Assembly: GCF_003589595.1 (NCBI RefSeq)
Contig: NW_020653715.1
Coordinates: 2,135,511-2,199,510 of the forward strand
Length of the DNA stretch: 64,000 nt
Direction of reading: 5' to 3'
Source: Hyposmocoma kahamanoa
Taxonomy: Eukaryota > Arthropoda > Insecta > Lepidoptera > Cosmopterigidae
The translations under genes and the position numbers were made by a program. The notes under the pieces were generated by a model. It saw only the letters and a program-made list of their open reading frames with translations. It made no database searches and was not told where the DNA came from. Of the stretch, positions 10,644 to 20,839 are shown piece after piece (position 1 is the first letter of the stretch; each line of letters opens with the position of its first letter).

Positions 10644-11013
10644 CTATAGATCTAGGTTGTCTGAATAAATAAGAAATTTATTATTATTATAATGTAAAAT
10701 GCGATGCTGTTATCAAAATCTCATAACCGAACTAAAACCCAGTCTGAGTGTACCAGGTACAGTCAACAATGCAAACAAAAGAACAATCCGGCGTAGAAAT
10801 CTTAATCTTAGCATTCATTACGCGGGAAACGGCGAACCTGAATTTATTCTAGCCCTGCTTTATGACTATGAAGTTGCTTCATGGAGAACATATTTTAAGG
10901 GTTCCATAAGATTTTGAAATTTCTCCTCCTTTTTTTAAATTTTGAAAAACTTCACTGAAGTTTATACTTAGAATTTCATGTTGTTGCTTTATTTCAAAAA
11001 TAAACTGAAATTA
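10644..11013. other. No gene recognised
   Basis: Open frame at 10699-10917 has no recognisable domain. Confidence 0.3.
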
Positions 11014-11164
11014 ACGGCCGTATTCAAGAACTCTACGCAATGCTCAAGTCAGGATTTGAGCATGGTTTAAAGCACTCGAAATCATACTCAAGTCATTGCC
11101 ATTAGGGTCGTATTTCCAGTGCAATCCTGACTTGAGCATTGAGTAGAGTTCTAGAATACGACCC
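11014..11164. mobile_element. G-family MITE, copy 1
   Basis: The arms match those of the perfect copy at 30757-30921 (ACTCTACTCAATGCTCAAGT and complement), but the left end has diverged (CGGCCGTATTCAAG). The core is inverted relative to the other copy. Flanks are TTAA and TTA. Confidence 0.7.
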
Positions 11165-11267
11165 TTAGACACAAAACTAAAATTAAAACTGTCTCTAATC
11201 AAAATGCGCGATATATATGTGCGACTACAGCGCGTCGGTGTCGGCGCGTATAAAATACGCCATGTGC

Positions 11268-11378
11268 TCTTTTTTGTTTTTATTTCTGTTACCAAATGAC
11301 GGGTCGAACAAGTGGAATAAGTCGTGCGACTGCTGATAAGTGACATGCCTGTTCATAGCAGTTGCAGTGCTATGTCGT
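11268..11378 (-). mobile_element. M-family retroposon copy 5 (fragment)
   Basis: ATGACGGGTCGAACAAG and TAGCAGTTGCAGTG are preserved; the rest is lost. Confidence 0.5.
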
Positions 11379-12515
11379 GCGAAGCCGTAAAAATTTTTCG
11401 AAATTTTTTTTTTTACAAATGACTCACCTGCTATTTTTTTCAGTTGTAGTTTCAGTTTCAAATTTGTCAATAAATTACATACATTTTCCCAAGCCTTTTT
11501 TATCCAGTCGATTGGAATAACTGGCGGAACTGCTATCCCATATTGCAGGGTGTTGCATTCTCTATAAATTCTTCAATTTGATTTCATCAACATGTACACC
11601 TCACTAACCGTGACTGCAATCCATGCTTCCACATGCGAAGGGCCACACACTTATGGTGGCACTTCACGAAGCAATTTCTATTTGCGTATTTGATATATTT
11701 GGCAAACAATCACCATGTGTAGATGGCACGTGTGACAAAGCATTTGCCTTATTTGCCTATTCAACAAATACAGTAAACTCGCGTTACCGTGCGCTGGTCG
11801 GTTTCTCGATGAACATCAAAGGAGCCAAATACGCAAATACGCAAGTAAACTGTCCACACTATGGTCAAATTAATTGTTTTTACTCCTTGTGTAGACGCTC
11901 ATATTTGTCAGGGTCTACATGTTTGTCTGTACGGCATATGTTTGTCCAAGTACGTCAAACATCCAATAGCGAATACAAGTAGCCATGTGGAGTGCAGCCA
12001 TTATAATTAAAAGTGCAAAGGGCTGGTATATTTCCAAATCAAATTAAAAAAATAAGTAACTTTTTAGACGAGTCGACGGGAATCTTGAAACTTTTCGCCA
12101 TTGAGAGCAAACCTCGTGATTATATTTTGGAACACAGCTTTTTTGTTTCTACAAATTAATAAGATGTAACCCCTCTGTTTATCATTGATATGCATCAACC
12201 CCTCACGCTGTCAAATGTCCCTCTGTCTTGAGACGCGATCCAACCCCGATTCAATCGCGACCAAACCCCTACAAGCCTCTTAGGCACGCGCTGTTGTTGA
12301 GATTCAAGAAAAAATGCTTTAAAAAAAAAAACACAATAATCTTTTGCACTAGTGGTGGTACAGTACAGACAAGAGCACATTAATTTGGTCTTTAGATCAC
12401 TGTATTCGTAAGTGCAATAGAATGAAATTAATTCTCAAGTTTGACATGCTCTTGACCCCGTACCATTAGACGTCAATGTTTATGCTCTTCGTTAATGCAA
12501 CTTGGAACCTCTTGC
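11379..12515. other. No gene recognised; one TIR-like candidate
   Basis: An ATG-initiated frame at 11623-11982 has no recognisable domain. It sits between weakly inverted ends (ACTGCAATCCATGCTTCCAC and the complement of CCATGTGGAGTGCAG) with TATTTGCGTATTTG-like inverted motifs inside, so it may be a decayed DNA element. Confidence 0.3.
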
Positions 12516-12672
12516 CACATCAAGAAAAAAAAAGCAAACTCTAGAGTTTCTTGCTCATTCTTCTCAGGGGAATCTGATTTACAAATGAGCAGTAGATTTT
12601 AATCAGTATGGCGATTTCAAGTGTAATTTTCTTACCTATGAAATAAAGATTATCTGACTTTGACTTTGACTT
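12516..12672 (+). mobile_element. K-family LINE 3' UTR with TTTGAC tail
   Basis: CTCTAGAGTTTCTTGCTCAT, GGGGAATCTGATTTAC and CCTATGAAATAAAGATTA are shared with the copy at 29420. It ends in TTTGACTTTGACTT. Short microsatellite tails are usual at LINE 3' ends of this type. Confidence 0.65.
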
Positions 12673-12726
12673 AGCTTGTAACTCGTTTTATTTGTATGGT
12701 GTTCATATGTTTGACGCGTGATCACA

Positions 12727-13002
12727 AGTGGTTTTTTTACTATATGAAGTGGCAGAGCGAACAAGTCCTGCGCGTGGTGGTGACACGCCTGTGAGCTTTA
12801 AATCACAAAGATCTGAAAGGGCATTGCCACTACGCCTGTCACCCTGAGACATAAGTTGAAAAGTCCTATGTGCCTGTAATTTTACCAGCACCCTTACCCT
12901 TCCAAACCCGTACGCAGTAATGCTCATATGACTGCTTGGCGGCAGATATAGGCAAGATGGCTGTACTTCCCTGGGTGAAGTCTTTAACAAGGAGCTCTTT
13001 GC
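12727..13002 (-). mobile_element. M-family retroposon copy 6, near full length
   Basis: Runs from T-rich start through GTGACACGCCTG, hairpin, CCTGAGACATAAGTTGAAAA, CAGTAATGCTCATATGACTG to AAGGAGCTCTTTGCTGC. Confidence 0.85.
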
Positions 13003-13321
13003 TGCATGTTCGGTACGTATGTCATTTTAAGTTTTAAGGCTTGTTATTTATATTGTATCCTCCTATTTAATCGAAAAGATATCCATCCTATACGCTACGG
13101 TGTCTATAGTGGCGAGCACTTGCCACGTGAAACCTGGAAACCCGCAAATTGCTGAGGTTTTTACGTTTCCTGCAACATAGATTTAAGCATTGTTTTATCT
13201 TTTTATGTTGAACAATAAAGTCTTTTTTATTTATTTATTAAACGAAGAGTCAAAATTGATTGATATAAATTCACGATGATCTAATGCATTAGTTGTTCGT
13301 ATAAAATTGTTTGTGATTGTA
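13003..13321. other. Possible LINE tail, otherwise nothing
   Basis: GAACAATAAAGTC followed by TTTTTTATTTATTTATTA near 13210-13250 looks like another LINE 3' end. No gene. Confidence 0.35.
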
Positions 13322-13329
13322 CCATTATC

Positions 13330-13707
13330 CTTAGAATAATAACGCATAGAAACCTAGTCCACACACGCTAAGTGAGGCAAATTGAAGCGCGCCAAACGGG
13401 CCTACACGAGCGGGCGGGCCTTCAGTGCTCAAGGTCAACTTGCACCGCGAACAGATCAAGAATTTTAGCTAAAAATGACGAAATGTGCGGTAAATGAGTG
13501 TAAAAATACGTCAGACAAACATAAAATAGATACTTACATCACATTCCACAAGGCAGTAACGCGTTTCAACTTGTATTTTTATTTAAATATTCACTAAAAC
13601 CGAAAATTAACCTACTACTAAAACTAGCCTACATGAATTTGATTTTTGCCTCACTTGTGACAGTTCGTGTGATATGAAACTATCATTCTATGCGTTATTA
13701 TTCTAAG
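13330..13707 (+). mobile_element. P-element-like non-autonomous DNA transposon, copy 2 (378 bp)
   Basis: Same length, same perfect 22-bp TIRs and same AGTGAGGCAAA subterminal repeats (13371-13381, complement 13645-13655) as 2690-3067, with only scattered substitutions. It is flanked by a perfect but different 8-bp duplication, CCATTATC (13322-13329 and 13708-13715), so it is an independent insertion. The THAP-like start at 13475 (MTKCAVNECKN) is retained. Confidence 0.88.
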
Positions 13708-13715
13708 CCATTATC

Positions 13716-14050
13716 TATGAAACCCTAAAAATAAACTGCCAAACACACGCTTAGCTATTTCTCTCGACAATACACCTGGAGCGGGCAATCGTTGCGTAAT
13801 GAGAGAGAATATTACTCGATCGCCCTGAGGCCTTTTTAATTTTCCACAGGATCACCTTGTGGGGGTTTTTTCTTTCTCCAGCTATAAGGGAGTTCATAAA
13901 GTTTTTTGCAAGTATTGATTGAGGGTTTGAAGTCTTTTTTTGTTGGAGCATTTTTATACAATCTTATTACGGTAGCGGTGAAATATCCGGCATTTTGAAA
14001 TCTCAAATTTGGGCTACTAAATTTTGCAAACTTGATTTGGTAGTTCTTAA
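13716..14050. other. No gene recognised
   Basis: A minus-strand frame at 13751-13951 has no domain I can name. Confidence 0.3.
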
Positions 14051-14449
14051 GGCTGGTTCATATTCGTGCACCGGCCGTCACACCGGTCAAATATCTATAT
14101 ATGCTTTTGTACGAACTTCATGTTAGACCGGGAAGAGTCCGTATCACGGCCGAGATACGGCCGGGCCACGGCGTCGAGTATTTTTTCCCGGTTACAATCC
14201 ATGAATGCATTCGCCGGGCACCGGAGGGTAGTCAACGTTGGACTATAGTGTAGTGGACAGCGCAAGCACAAAATGGACGACGCAAAATTATTAGAATGTG
14301 TGCGCATGTACCCTGTGCTTTACGATATAACTCATCCTAAGTATTTGGATAAAAACACAGAAATTTAGTTTGGAAAACAATATCAGCCCGGCAGAGGGTC
14401 GGTAGAAACAACACGACACGGATCCGGCACGGTGTAACGTGAATAAGCC
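14051..14449 (+). mobile_element. PIF/Harbinger-like non-autonomous element (399 bp)
   Basis: Left end GGCTGGTTCATATTCGTGCA and the complement of the right end, GGCTTATTCACGTTACACCG, are imperfect TIRs. Flanks are TTAA on the left and GTAA on the right, near a 3-bp TAA duplication. Inside, 14273-14368 begins like a MADF-domain protein, the accessory DNA-binding partner of Harbinger transposases. There is no transposase. Confidence 0.6.
14273..14368 (+). pseudogene. Truncated MADF-domain protein start (Harbinger accessory protein)
   Basis: Thirty-one codons beginning MDDAKLLECVRMYPVLYD and continuing THPKYLD match the first helix region of MADF domains (L-x-x-V-R-x-Y-P-V-L-Y-D, then H-P-x-Y-x-D). 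The frame then stops. In Harbinger elements a MADF/Myb-like protein is encoded beside the transposase. Here only the first exon piece is left, so it is non-functional. Confidence 0.65.
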
Positions 14450-14477
14450 GTAATACTTATGTTTACCTTTATTATAC

Positions 14478-14560
14478 CAAGCCGTGGTGGCCTAATGGTT
14501 TTACTTACCAAGCCTCTCAAGCAGAGGGCCGTGGGTTCGAATCCGACAAACAAATATTTT
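14478..14560 (+). mobile_element. tRNA-derived SINE head
   Basis: GCCGTGGTGGCCTAATGGTT contains an A box and GTGGGTTCGAATCC a B box, at tRNA-like spacing. A T5 run follows. Confidence 0.5.
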
Positions 14561-14829
14561 TTGGAAAATAAATCATGTTAAATCTATAAATAGGATAATC
14601 GTGCTTCTGAGCAGAAGGATCTCTCCTTTACAATGTTTATTTAAAGATTTTAACACCCTGACAAAGTCCATGTTTGTACAAGATACGAGGAAGTACATTA
14701 ATTTGTGCTATCGTGCTATTTAAGATAGAAATTAAAAGTTTTTATATTTTCAATGTTTATTATTGACGCACTTCGTGTATAGCTCTTGATTTATAGACGT
14801 TTTCGAGTTCTTAGATTTTCGCGATTGTT

Positions 14830-15226
14830 ACACATAGGAAATGAAACTATTTTTCCGGATTTAAATCGCGTATATTTGTTTTTTCAAACAAACCGACGTT
14901 TCGGGCCCTTTATAGGTCCCATGGTCACGGTTAACTGAGGTGGTACAGTCCGCAACCAGTTATGTTTAATATTAATGCAAACCACCCTATCTTTTCACTA
15001 TACTTACAATAGTTATTAAATAAATACGTTATTTTTAATTTTACAAAGAAAACATTCCAATTTGCGCTACATTAAGTTTTACAAATTACTTTATTGAATG
15101 AATTTTTATTATGTAAGTTCAATTTATTATTAATTTTTAATAGAAATTAGAATAAACTAAAACATATTAATTAACACTGCAGTCTTATGTCTGTTTGGGA
15201 TTTTTCATTAGAGGAAATACTGGATC
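14830..15226 (-). mobile_element. Penelope-type element 3' region
   Basis: This is continuous with the GIY-YIG fragment upstream on the minus strand. It carries the block GGGCCCGAAACGTCGGTTTG and ATATACGCGATTTAAATCC. That block recurs alone at about 6795, 23215, 23605, 36660, 43228, 55645, 58508 and 59385. Confidence 0.65.
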
Positions 15227-15509
15227 TCAAACTGGTGGTACGGAGAAACCATCTTCCCTGTTGAAATTAGGATGTTTTTTAATTTCAATGGCCTCGCGCA
15301 GCATCCTGGGTAGATAACGGACTTCTTTTGCAAGGACCTGGGGTTTGTGAAACTTCATTGAATGTGTAGGTTTATCCATGACATGCTCGCAAACTGCAGA
15401 CTTGTTTACGCGACCGTGTTCAGACATCAGCTATATGTTCTTTGACGCGGGTACAAATACTTCGGTTTGTTTGTCCAATATAAGAGAGACTGCACTCACA
15501 GTCAAGTTT
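15227..15509 (-). pseudogene. Penelope-like element GIY-YIG endonuclease fragment
   Basis: The minus strand encodes CSLSYIGQTNRSICTRVKEH, then, after a frameshift, HGRVNKSAVCEHVMDKP, KPQVLAKEVRYLPRMLREA, IEIKKHPNFNRED and VPPV. This is the C-terminal GIY-YIG endonuclease of Penelope-like retroelements, which makes the nick used to prime reverse transcription. The frame is broken near 15428. The Trp codon expected after VPPV is now a stop, with DPVFPLM readable beyond it. The upstream RT domain is absent. A decayed 5'-truncated copy. Confidence 0.85.
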
Positions 15510-15512
15510 AAG

Positions 15513-16504
15513 TCAAAAATAGTTTCATTTCTTATAGACGTTTTGTAAATCTAGATTGAAAAAGTTTAGAAAGTGTTGATCTGAAATAAAAAAAAAACAT
15601 TAATTACAGTTTTAAATGAAAGATAATAAATACCACTTTTAAAAAGTACCAGGGTATCAGAAGAGTAAAGAAGCGCGATACGGCAGCGGTCTCACTTCAG
15701 CAGGCTTAGCATGAGCCCGAAGACAAAAGATATCTCTTCTTCGAACTGTCAGTACCTATTTTTCCTCCATATGTACAATTGTGTCTATGTTTTATTATTT
15801 CCCGTGATATAAACAAAAGAATAAATGCCAATTTTTCGTTTCATTGCGTCAATATCAAAATTTAAATAAAATTAATTAATTTGACATACAACTAACACAC
15901 AACACAATGATATAGGTTTTTTCTTTATAAAAAAGCTGTGATTATTTTTTAATAAATGTTGAATGACATGAACAGTGACGTGAAATGTAATGTAACGTAA
16001 TTGATGTAATGTACGTTTTACAACAAATGTTGAATGATACATAGCATAACATTGTAACCAATAAATAATTTCATTTCATAGAGAAATTAATGCCTCCCTT
16101 TGAAATTCTGGTATTATTATATCGTTTTTTGTTCTGAATTTTTTTATGTGTGACTTGCAATTACTTTAGTATGATAGTGAATTTAGACGGAAAGTTGTAA
16201 ATATACTTACGAAGAATTGTTGTTATTAAATGTTGTAAATGTGTAAAAAAATATATTCCTACATAGGAAACCACAAAATGAGCAATCGATACACAAATGG
16301 GCGGGCAAATTGTGCGTTTCAGTCGGACGCATTTCTTTTTACGATCACCGACCGCGTGTTTACGTGCACTACAAAGATACGCAAGATCATACGGCGATGT
16401 TGGAAGCTTATTGATATTGGTCTTGGATGCGGCTGTTTGGTTTTTGTTCGAACTCAAACAATCTTTATTCCAAATTACACTCATTCGTAAGACAGATCCC
16501 TGAA
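15513..16504. other. No gene recognised
   Basis: Mostly AT-rich. Overlapping open frames on both strands at 16161-16559 show no recognisable domain. Confidence 0.3.
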
Positions 16505-16610
16505 AGTAATGAGTAAGAAACTCTAGGGTTGGTCCTTGCAAATAAACATTTGTATACATTCATCATTTACAACATTTATTTCAAATATCACAGATCGTGA
16601 CAACCTTTAT
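16505..16610 (-). mobile_element. K-family LINE 3' fragment
   Basis: AAGAAACTCTAGGGTTGGTC and GCAAATAAACATTTGTATAC match copies at 1806 and 46020. Confidence 0.5.
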
Positions 16611-17075
16611 TAACCTCACTATACCCGCGCCAAGCAGTGTAACACATATACACACACGGTGTGTGGAACCGAAATAACGAGGGCCATTTTAGTGTGTTGT
16701 TTAGTAAAATATCAACGTAAAATTAAGTTTAATATTAGAAGAAAATGTGTAACATTGTATCAAGCAAAATTTTCGTCTATTCCACTAATTTCAACTATAA
16801 GTTCAATCAGTTGAACTAACGGATACAAATATTCCAAATCATATACATTTTTTTATTAAAGATAAGCAGTCTTTTATTACTGCCATTAGTAAGTAAGTTA
16901 ATTAAATAAAAGTAAGTAAGTAATTAGTAAGTTGCAATATTCCAAAGAGCAGCAAGACCAGATGGTCTATGGATAGATAGATATCTATCCATATGTAATT
17001 AATAAATAAATCTAAATACGTATTTTTTTAATGTCATATAAACTTGTTGTTGTTGTTGTTGTACATAGATATATT
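16611..17075. other. No gene; small hairpin
   Basis: A near-palindrome TATGGATAGAT..ATCTATCCATA lies around 16974-16999. Otherwise AT-rich. Confidence 0.35.
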
Positions 17076-17182
17076 ATCATCACCACCATCAACATCATCA
17101 TCATGATCACCATTATCATTAGCATCATTATCACAATCATCGTCATCATCACCACCGTCATCACCACCACTATCACCATCTA
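17048..17182. repeat. Trinucleotide microsatellites (TTG and ATC/CAC)
   Basis: A TTG run at about 17048-17061 is followed by an imperfect ATC/ACC trinucleotide array at 17076-17182. Confidence 0.85.
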
Positions 17183-17744
17183 ATTGTTATATTTCAAGTA
17201 AATATGTGGCTTAAAGTAACTATTTGACATAAAAGTAGACAAGAATGAGAGCGACAACAATGATATTTGGATACATTTTTAATTGTCAAGTGTGTAAAAT
17301 ATGCTGGACCATTATACAAGTGCATGGATTTTAAAGTTCCCATTATCTGAATGATGTACAATAAAGTTTATAAAACTATTACTTAATACTCATTTAGATA
17401 GATTGCTTTACATGAATGAGAACGATTTAGTCACTAGCGCTGAAATTGACCACCTTTTTAATTTTTATTTATTACTGTGACGTAGTAAAGTAGTCTTTTT
17501 ATGTGTAACACAGACTAAGTAAGCAAGCAATCATATTAAATAAATAATGCTTAACATTCATGTAATAACATAAAAGTTATTGAAAGGGACACATTTTTGG
17601 AGGTTCTCTGAAAACGACCCTCTTATGCGTTCCTCGTACATATTGAAGTTATAAAATATAACCTACAATAATTTACAAATATAATACATAATGTAAACTC
17701 AATGATAATTAACAATAATACATAAATAAATATATTTCAATGTA
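17183..17744. other. No gene recognised
   Basis: AT-rich, no supported feature. Confidence 0.3.
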
Positions 17745-18604
17745 AGCTTAAAGTAAGCTTATTTTAATATTACTCATATTCGTACCATGACGAACCTGTT
17801 AACCAAGTAATGTATTATTGCAAAAGTGATTGAAAGAACGAATGATTTCTCAATATTGTGTATGCCTTACTAAAAATAGGAAAGAGATAACGCTATATGA
17901 ACTATATAATGCCATCTCTTTCTTTTTTGATGTTCCGAATCGTCTTATCGTAGTATAATGTGTAAATACTTAATGTTATTTACATTCACAGAATTTTGAA
18001 CAAAGAAACTGTTAAAAAAAGAAAGTATGTACTAATAAAGTCTATTAAAATTACGTTGCTTTCAATAATTATTCCGCATATTCATGAAGAAAAATAAATA
18101 AAACAAGCTGAGTCTTGATAGTCACGTTGTGAATTCGGAACTATAGTCTAGTGTCAACTGTTAGTTTCGCCAAGGAGCATATAGGTGGCGCTGTTATAAT
18201 TTTACGAAATAAACATCGCGTATTTTTATTTAACCAAAAATTATTTACAATGTGCTATTAAATAAAAAATAAACAAAATATTGAAGAGATGTATGTAAAT
18301 AAATAAGTTCAACTTAACTTTTAATCATTACAAATCAATATTAAGACAATAAAACTGAAAATAGTATTGTTTCCATTGCGTCCGTGTAACTATTTTAAGA
18401 TTGCTAAATTTGACATAAGAGCAATATTACTTTAATGTTAAAGTCGCGTCATAGTACGAACTGAGTGAATGAATAGTCACGAAGCTGCCAATAAAACATC
18501 ATAGTTTTGACATTACAATAAGCTTACTTTAAGCGCGTCATGGTACGAAAAGTCAATGCAAGGCTAAAGTAATATTGTTTTAAAAGGTTTGTGGTAGGCC
18601 CCCA
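17745..18604 (-). mobile_element. S-family element, copy 2 (no nested insertion)
   Basis: Reverse-complement match to 2476-3655, with the motifs TTCGTACCATGACG at 17779, CGTCATAGTACGAA at 18447 and CGTCATGGTACGAA at 18536. Here TTGTTTCC (18367-18374) is uninterrupted: it is the pre-insertion site of the P-like element. Confidence 0.65.
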
Positions 18605-19090
18605 GGAATTACTAAAAATAATAATTATTCAAAACTGTGACACCTATACCCGCGTCGGTCTAAGGGACCGATCGGTGTCGTGTACGGGTACACGTGTTGT
18701 ATGCACGAATACTCCAGTTACGATGAAATGAAGTTAGCCACGAATCATGTAACTTGCAGTGAGCCGAAAGCTCTAACGTTTTCCGTTTCAAAAAAAACAC
18801 GGCAAACGACAATTGTCGATCTGAGACCCCAATGCGTGGGTATACGAAGGTTAATAGCCAAATGGGCCACTACCACGGATTTTTGTTTTCCAAGTACGCA
18901 GAAACTGTGTAGTATCCATCAGTTGGATGATAACTCAATTATTTATTTATTTATTCATTATTGCTGCATGTCCAATTTGTGCAAACTGTGACAGTGACAG
19001 TACACGAACCCTGTTGGGGTATTGTTATTTACAACATTTAAGATAAATTATTATTATAATATTTTTCGTATAACACAAAAAAATATTATT
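18605..19090. other. K-family-like fragment, no gene
   Basis: 18870-18930 has CTACCACGGATTTTTGTTTTCC and AAGTACGCAGAAACTGTG, shared with the LINE 3' regions at 1940 and 29325. The open frame over it is not a gene. Confidence 0.45.
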
Positions 19091-19098
19091 ATAAAAAC

Positions 19099-19483
19099 CA
19101 TTGACTTACAAATAAATGGACGACGGGTCTAATACAAAAACCACGAAAAAAATGTCCCAACTCAACCTATTTAAACGTAGTGACATGTAAAGGAATATGA
19201 AAAAGCTAAAACGTTGAATTTAAATTGTAATGTCAGTCGAACAAACGAAGACTAAAGCGTGAATGAAGCTCTGTATACGATTTTAACGCCCTATAAGTTC
19301 AGACACTTTTTAGCGTGGACGTATTGTAATGTCATCGCAGTACTGTCTAATTTTGCTTGCTTCGCTGTCAGTCGAACAAACGAAGACTAAAGCGTGAATG
19401 ACGCTCTGTATACGATTTTAACGTCCTATAAGTTCGGACACTTTTTAGCGCGGACCCGACGTCCATATAATTGTAAGTCAATG
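19099..19483. mobile_element. TIR element with 8-bp duplication (hAT-type MITE, 385 bp)
   Basis: CATTGACTTACAAATAAATG at the left is matched by its near-complement at the right end (arms about 32 bp). ATAAAAAC flanks both sides (19091-19098 and 19484-19491), a perfect 8-bp duplication. Inside, a block of about 90 bp is duplicated in tandem (19231-19320 and 19366-19455, period 135). Confidence 0.8.
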
Positions 19484-19555
19484 ATAAAAACAATTAAATA
19501 ACACAGGCCCACAGCTATTTTGGTATCAGGTGCAGCAGTGGGGTATTTAGTAGCA

Positions 19556-19795
19556 GTAGAGCTCCTTGTGAAAGAGTTCGTCCAGGGAAGTGCTACCACC
19601 TGACTTATTTCTGCCGCCAAGCAGTAATGTGAGCATTACTGCGTTATGGTTTTGAAGGGTAAGGGTGCTGGTGATGTTACTGGCACATGGGACTTGTCAA
19701 CTTATGTCTCAGGGCGACGGGTGCGGTGGCAGTGGCCTTCAAATCTTTGCAAAATAAGTTCTGAGTGGCATTGTAACTTCTATCAATTCTATCTA
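19556..19795 (+). mobile_element. M-family retroposon copy 7
   Basis: Starts at GTAGAGCTCCTTGTGAAAGA, has CCGCCAAGCAGTAATGTGAG and CATGGGACTTGTCAACTTAT. It loses similarity in the 3' third. Confidence 0.8.
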
Positions 19796-19822
19796 AAAAG
19801 TAACGTAACGAAGCCACTGAAC

Positions 19823-20260
19823 ACGTCTTCTGGACGTATATGGGTTGTTGACAATGACGCGATAAATTCATTGAAATTAGGACATCACGGTGGCTAAAGC
19901 TAATTTTTGACGGAGACTCGTCCGTAACAGTGTCATGAGAAATAATGTAACAATGCCATGATGTTGTCCAATCTCCGGTAGGATAGCAACCCCAAGAAGA
20001 AGAAGCCCAGTAGTGAAACGAACATGGGTTAATAACAATGATACGGCAATATCATCAATATTTTACCGTATCAGCTTCAAGAGCAATAGCGGAACATCAC
20101 GGTGGCTAAAGCTAATACGACCTTATACTCTTCGTAACGAAAACTCGTATAAGGGTTAATATATGTTTTATAGTGCGGTAAAATTACACAGTATAATATA
20201 CTACCGCATCAGTTTTAATACCAATAGTGATTACATCTGGGTGGCTAAAGCTAATAGCGA
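19823..20260. repeat. Degenerate tandem units ending in GGTGGCTAAAGCTAA
   Basis: Three units end with CATCACGGTGGCTAAAGCTAA or a close variant (19883, 20095, 20234). Each is preceded by a TGGGTT(G/A)(A/T)TAACAATGA-like start. Element type unknown. Confidence 0.5.
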
Positions 20261-20835
20261 TCGCATAATAGCGGTAGGGCTAGTTGGTGGCTCGTAAACT
20301 CGTCTCGGTACGTTATTGGCCCCCGATACTGCCGTTTGCAGGACCGGGCTGAAATCAATGTCTTGTAGACATGTTAGTGTAACTTGTTTTTATTGGCATA
20401 TTAAAAATAGAAGTACTTTTTTATGTCAATCGATCCGGCTAGCATTTAGCTACATGGGTGGCTTAATGGAAAATGGTAGCTGTAGCTCTTAACATTGGAC
20501 ATGCGGTGCTTCAGTGAGAAATTGAAAACACCTTATTTCGTACCTCTGGTGTATATCTACAAAAGTTTTCCGGATAGAGATTAAAAGATTATACTAGCAC
20601 GAACGAAATTAATCGAAAACTTTAGCCGTAATATAGATAACGAATGGTTTGTGCTAATTTTATTTCATAAATGGTCTGTTACACAAACGTGGTACCGTAG
20701 CTCATGCTAGGGAGGTTCTGGCTAAAGATCGATGCTCTGAGCTCAGAATCCTCGCCACACATTCGTGACTATAGAATAAAGTATTGTGTTTTTAGTTACT
20801 ATTTATAAGTAAGACTTGTTTCATTTGTTTCAGAA
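20261..20835. other. No gene recognised
   Basis: No supported feature. Confidence 0.3.
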
Positions 20836-20839
20836 TAAT

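Noticed and set aside
11623..11982. 119-codon ATG frame
   Set aside because: No domain; sits in a region with inverted TATTTGCGTATTTG-like motifs and probable TIR remnants.
16161..16559. 132-codon minus-strand frame with overlapping plus-strand frames
   Set aside because: No recognisable domain on either strand; low-complexity flanks.
17076..17182. CRISPR-like or satellite array
   Set aside because: Simple trinucleotide microsatellite; no spacers, eukaryotic context.
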